Source of the DNA: Petrosia ficiformis
Lineage: Eukaryota > Porifera > Demospongiae > Haplosclerida > Petrosiidae
NCBI GenBank assembly: GCA_947044365.1
Contig: OX345642.1
Location: 4,029,598-4,093,597 of the forward strand
Direction of reading: 5' to 3'
DNA length: 64,000 nt
Positions 59,502 to 64,000 of this stretch are shown piece by piece (the stretch's first letter is position 1; every line of letters starts with the position of its first letter). The notes beneath the pieces are model-generated. The model ran no database searches. It saw nothing but the letters and a program-made list of their open reading frames with translations, and was not told the origin of the DNA. The position numbers and the translations under genes were made by a program.

Positions 59502-59714
59502 ATGAAGAGAAGCCTTTTTAAGCTGTGCAGGGTTTCATACAGGAGGGAGAGAACGATTCAGGTAAAACACACTACCTCTAATGAGTCTGGTGTATGTTCC
59601 TCCGGGAATGTTTTAAACTTTAGGCCCTCTGAGGTTGCTTTCAAAGCCTCAAAACAGCTTCATAAACTCCTGATAGGGCCTCAGGACATTGTGCTGTTGA
59701 TAGATAGGATCTAG
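59502..59714 (+). other. 70-codon open frame in duplicated unit (also 61353-61565)
   Basis: MKRSLFKLCRVSYRRERTIQ then GVCSSGNVLNFRPSEVAFKA. The nucleotide block GTATGTTCCTCCGGGAATGT...GTTTTAAACTTTAGGCCCTCTGAGGTTGC is also found, diverged, at 20236-20290. It therefore looks like part of a dispersed repeat, not a gene. Confidence 0.4.
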
Positions 59715-60730
59715 GAATAGTAGAGTTAAATCAGTTTAGTTGTATAGTACATATCCACCCACATCCTCCACCAAGCTATCTAGCCCCATGTTATTAATCT
59801 GTCAAGTGATCATGTCATTGTTGGTAGTCTCACGTGGCCGGTCCCTCTTATTCTAAACAAACCTGGAAGGATCTGAAAGTTTTCAATACAAACAGTCGTT
59901 CTGAAAGCCACCAGAAGTCTAGTGGTGTTAAGTAGGTGCTGAAACCAACTTAATGATTAATTCAGGAATAATTATTAATTATTAATTATTAATTATAACG
60001 ACAGCAGCCTATAATCTAGATAGGATTTTTATGGCCCGTAGGGCCATCCCTATGATTGCTTTCCCACGCGTTTGATGTATGTTTATATATATATATATTC
60101 TTGTGTCACTTACGCGAGTATGCGTTGTATACGTAGTTAAGGAAGTTACGTTGTTCCGGGGGCTCGGTCAATTAATGGGCGTGGTGCGTAATAGAATGCG
60201 TGCTCGAGCTCTATGAGCAGCAGAAAAGAAAGCTGCTTGTAGCTTTACTAGCTTATGTAGAAACTGGAACTAATAGCTAGCTATTCTACTAGAAATATAT
60301 TTCTAAAGTTCTACAAGGTCCTTTTAAAGGTAAGGAGAGTAGATAATCAAATAATAACTATAGTAGGCTGTTGTGTTTCAGGCATGGCAAAGTCAGCCAT
60401 GATTACTGAATGCTGGACACCACAAAGCAGTCATAGAGATTCTTTTTTCTCTATATATCTTGTTTTTGGAAGTATAATTATAGTAGTAATGCACTGATAA
60501 TTGGATTGGTAATCAGTATCGGCCATTATCAGCTAGTATCGGTATTGGTTGTTTCTGGCAGATGTAACCAATATTATAACAAGATATATAGAGAAAAAAG
60601 TATCCTTATGACTGCTTTGTGGTGTCCAGCATTCAGTAATCATGGCTGACTTTATCATGCCTGAAACACAACAGCCTATTATAGTTATTAATAACTGACT
60701 AAATTAAGGCCTCATGCTTTTAATTTACTG

Positions 60731-60841
60731 ATGTCTCGGTCGAGTTTAGAGAGTTATACGAGTGAAGTTTCACTTGATACAGGATCAAGTTCTAAAGCTC
60801 AATTTGCTATGGGACATGATTCCAATCCTGATGACCAACAG
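60731..60841 (+). CDS. Candidate first coding exon, copy 2
   Basis: Identical to 58880-58990, carried by the tandem duplication. Upstream sequence differs: copy 1 follows GCGTGGCTAAC...GCTCCGCCTGACT, whereas copy 2 follows foldback sequence. If a promoter lies before 58844, only copy 1 would have it. Confidence 0.45.
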
Positions 60842-61879
60842 GTATGATGTCGTTTATAAGTTATGTATAATTATATGTATATGTTATGTCATGCCACGAG
60901 TGCTATATATATATATATATATATAATATATATAATTATATATATATATATATATGCCCCAACCAGACCAATATTCCCATAAAAAAAATGTCCTAGAACA
61001 TTTATTTTTGGTCCACATCAAAGTGTCCTACAGTAATGTGTTAATAATTAATTTATATTGTGCCTAACTGACTGAGACTAGCAGTATTGAATCTTCAGCT
61101 TAAATTGTTAGGAGCTCATGAGCAGCAATGTCACGAAGCAGCATACAACTGCAACACTTCCTGAAAACTAATTGTTTGTTTACAAAGTTTAAGTACCTGC
61201 GATAATATTATTGTACAGGTGTGTATGTAAGGGGAGTGTTTTACCTATTCATCAGCCACTTGAGTGACTTGCCTGTTTGTTTAGCACTACTCATGTACAT
61301 GTATATACATTGTATTGTCTGACTGTATAGTGTGACTTTTTATATACTGTAAATGAAGAGAAGCCTTTTTAAGCTGTGCAGGGTTTCATACAGGAGGGAG
61401 AGAACGATTCAGGTAAAACACACTACCTCTAATGAGTCTGGTGTATGTTCCTCCGGGAATGTTTTAAACTTTAGGCCCTCTGAGGTTGCTTTCAAAGCCT
61501 CAAAACAGCTTCATAAACTCCTGATAGGGCCTCAGGACATTGTGCTGTTGATAGATAGGATCTAGGAATAGTAGAGTTAAATCAGTTTAGTTGTATAGTA
61601 CATATCCACCCACATCCTCCACCAAGCTATCTAGCCCCATGTTATTAATCTGTCAAGTGATCATGTCATTGTTGGTAGTCTCACGTGGCCGGTCCCTCTT
61701 ATTCTAAACAAACCTGGAAGGATCTGAAAGTTTTCAATACAAACAGTCGTTCTGAAAGCCACCAGAAGTCTAGTGGTGTTAAGTAGGTGCTGAAACCAAC
61801 TTAATGATTAATTCAGGAATAATTATTAATTATTAATTATTAATTATAACGACAGCAGCCTATAATCTAGATAGGATTT

Positions 61880-62783
61880 TTATGGCCCGTAGGGCCATCC
61901 CTATGATTGCTTTCCCACGCGTTTGATGTATGTTTATATATATATATATTCTTGTGTCACTTACGCGAGTATGCGTTGTATACGTAGTTAAGGAAGTTAC
62001 GTTGTTCCGGGGGCTCGGTCAATTAATGGGCGTGGTGCGTAATAGAATGCGTGCTCGAGCTCTATGAGCAGCAGAAAAGAAAGCTGCTTGTAGCTTTACT
62101 AGCTTATGTAGAAACTGGAACTAATAGCTAGCTATTCTACTAGAAATATATTTCTAAAGTTCTACAAGGTCCTTTTAAAGGTAAGGAGAGTAGATAATCA
62201 AATAATAACTATAGTAGGCTGTTGTGTTTCAGGCATGGCAAAGTCAGCCATGATTACTGAATGCTGGACACCACAAAGCAGTCATAGAGATTCTTTTTTC
62301 TCTATATATCTTGTTTTTGGAAGTATAATTATAGTAGTAATGCACTGATAATTGGATTGGTAATCAGTATCGGCCATTATCAGCTAGTATCGGTATTGGT
62401 TGTTTCTGGCAGATGTAACCAATATTATAACAAGATATATAGAGAAAAAAGTATCCTTATGACTGCTTTGTGGTGTCCAGCATTCAGTAATCATGGCTGA
62501 CTTTATCATGCCTGAAACACAACAGCCTATTATAGTTATTATTTTAATTATCTACTCTCTTTATCTTTTAAAGGACCTTAGGAATGTATTTCAGATAGAA
62601 TAGCTAGCTATTAGTTCCAGTATCTACATAATCTACAAGCAGGTTTCTTTCTGCAGGTCTGCAGAGCTTGAGCGCGCGTGGTATTATGTGCCACACCCGT
62701 TAATTGACCGAACTTCCCAGAATGACGCAACTTCCTTAACTACGTATACAATGCATACTCATGTATGTGACACACAAAAAAAA

Positions 62784-62862
<79 letters not shown>

Positions 62863-62915
62863 CATACATCGAACCCATGGAAACACAATAATAGGGATGA
62901 CCCTATGGGCCATAG
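61880..62915. mobile_element. Foldback element, about 1 kb
   Basis: The left arm from TGGCCCGTAGGGCCATCCCT (about 61882) is mirrored on the right by AGGGATGACCCTATGGGCCA (ending about 62912). Arms of about 400 bp also share GGAAGTTACGTTGTTCC.../...GAATGACGCAACTTCC, AATAGCTAGCTATT and TCAGCCATGATTACTGAATG. The spacer (about 62320-62430) is unrelated. A copy with a truncated right arm lies at about 60029-60690 in unit 1. A fragment of the arm lies at about 10897-10970. Confidence 0.8.
62783..62860. repeat. (TA)n microsatellite in the foldback right arm
   Basis: Uninterrupted (TA)n, about 33 units, opposite a much shorter (TA)n in the left arm (61935-61950), showing expansion after foldback formation. 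Short frames on both strands here are artefacts. Confidence 0.95.
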
Positions 62916-62949
62916 GGAGTGCACCAATAATGTCATTTCTTGTGATTAT

Positions 62950-64000
62950 AACATCATTAATTGCTTTTATGATACTCATAATTATTGCTGGCTTTGAGAG
63001 TGTCAGGGAGAAACAAAAAGAGGTTATAGTTGCTAACTCTAACTGCTAAGTTTGAAAATTCCTTACATTGCTGCAACATTTATGGCAGATGCAGTCAACT
63101 CCATGTAATCTCCCGATAGACCAGTTAGATGTAAGAGCTACAATTTGATGTTATATTTGGACGCCTTTTTAAGTACAGAAGTCAATGGAAGAATTTACAA
63201 GTTTCCTCATGGGTAGCTAAACTATACTGTTTATTGTATTTATCAGATCATGAGCCAAATAGCTTCATTTCAGTATTTTAAGTGAGAAAATTTGTTGAAG
63301 TATTTGCAAGAACGAAGTACTTTTGGTTGTGTTAGAGTCTATAGAAGAACAAAGTTTTATAGAGAAAGTTACTGGGAAACTTACTTCAACATAATATATA
63401 ACAAAGATAGATGTAAGTGAGCCCTCAGAATGTTATTTTGGGTTTGTACTAAGGTAGTTAACGGCTAGTTGCTTCTCATAAATATTTGACTTCATACTTA
63501 ATAGAGGACTTCAAATGTGACGCAAGAGAGTAATTATCATTTCATGCATACTTTGCCTTGCGTGCTACTGGTCTATGAAAGAGATTCCAAACTCAACGGG
63601 TCTATAGTAAATCAAGTATAATATATTTTCCGTAACTGAACCAGCTAGTGTTTTTCTTTTTTTAAAAACCCTTCTGCTGCTCTGCAACAGTCTGTTTACA
63701 CATATGTTGGTTTCAGCATTTACTCGACACTTCCAGACTTCTGGAATGACAACAGAGATAATGAACGAAAAAACCAGAATGAGAATTTAGATTTATTTTA
63801 ATACTAGTGACATCACGCCATACAATACTATCCATATTGTCAGTAGAACTGGCTAACGAGTAGAATAATGGATCCAGGTACATTTACGAGGTTGAATAAT
63901 TATTGCAGGTACTCAGATACCCTGTTCAATTTTAAATTAAAATTTTATGTGTGGGCAGATGCAGCTCTGCAACTTTAAACCTTTCTGGAAAGAAGATTAT
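62950..64000. other. No recognisable feature
   Basis: AT-rich sequence without long open frames, inverted ends or simple repeats that I can identify. Confidence 0.5.

Larger units (their letters stand above)
58844..62541. repeat. 1851-bp tandem duplication, two apparently identical units
   Basis: Unit 1 58844-60694 and unit 2 60695-62541 agree at every position I compared, including microsatellite lengths. Each has a candidate first exon, a (TA)n tract, a 70-codon open frame and the left arm of a foldback. The duplication boundary falls in the right arm of that foldback. Very recent, or an assembly artefact. Confidence 0.88.

Noticed and set aside
59502..59714. 70-codon open frame as a small gene
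   Set aside because: Its core nucleotide block recurs, diverged, near 20236, indicating a dispersed repeat; the frame is not kept there.

Overview
The window looks like AT-rich nuclear DNA of an early-branching animal, most likely a demosponge. The evidence is an intron-rich metazoan DNMT1, SLC15-like exons, many hAT-type transposons, and ubiquitous ACATGT-type palindromic simple repeats. The species is inferred; nothing in the sequence fixes it.

Region 1 (1-9560, minus strand): two tandem copies, about 5.4 kb apart, of a multi-exon gene for a single-pass membrane protein. It has a signal peptide, three exon-pair modules of about 95 residues, one transmembrane helix and a Ser/Pro/Thr-rich cytoplasmic tail. 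The tail exon ends in its own stop. It also holds a splice donor that is in phase with an acceptor opening a further long exon, so each copy could make a short-tail (583 aa) or long-tail (1010 aa) form.

Region 2 (about 9.2-15.6 kb): no gene recognised; mostly MITEs, inverted repeats and degenerate duplications.

Region 3 (15.67-50.64 kb, minus strand): a complete 38-exon DNMT1 maintenance DNA methyltransferase gene. Summed exon lengths give 4362 nt (1453 codons plus stop) in one open frame. PIP-like motif, RFTS, CXXC, BAH1, BAH2, Lys-Gly linker and catalytic domain all follow in the usual order. Its introns are packed with DNA transposons. Several have exact 8-bp target-site duplications, BED-finger or hAT-C remnants, or belong to shared MITE families. 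There are also Tc1-like and Crypton/KIAA1958-like remnants, foldback elements, microsatellites and minisatellites.

Region 4 (51.5-57.2 kb): two different non-LTR-type retroelements facing each other, both with reverse transcriptase and a C-terminal zinc-finger/PD-(D/E)XK-like nuclease region. The plus-strand one (1068 aa) looks intact and lies between two (TAA)n tracts. The minus-strand one is 5'-truncated and abuts an SLC15 (POT) transporter-like exon.

Region 5 (57.15-64 kb, plus strand): the last two exons of an SLC15-like transporter with no upstream exons in the window, split by a TIR element. Next comes a near-perfect 1851-bp tandem duplication carrying a candidate first coding exon, and a roughly 1-kb foldback. 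The final kilobase has no recognisable gene.
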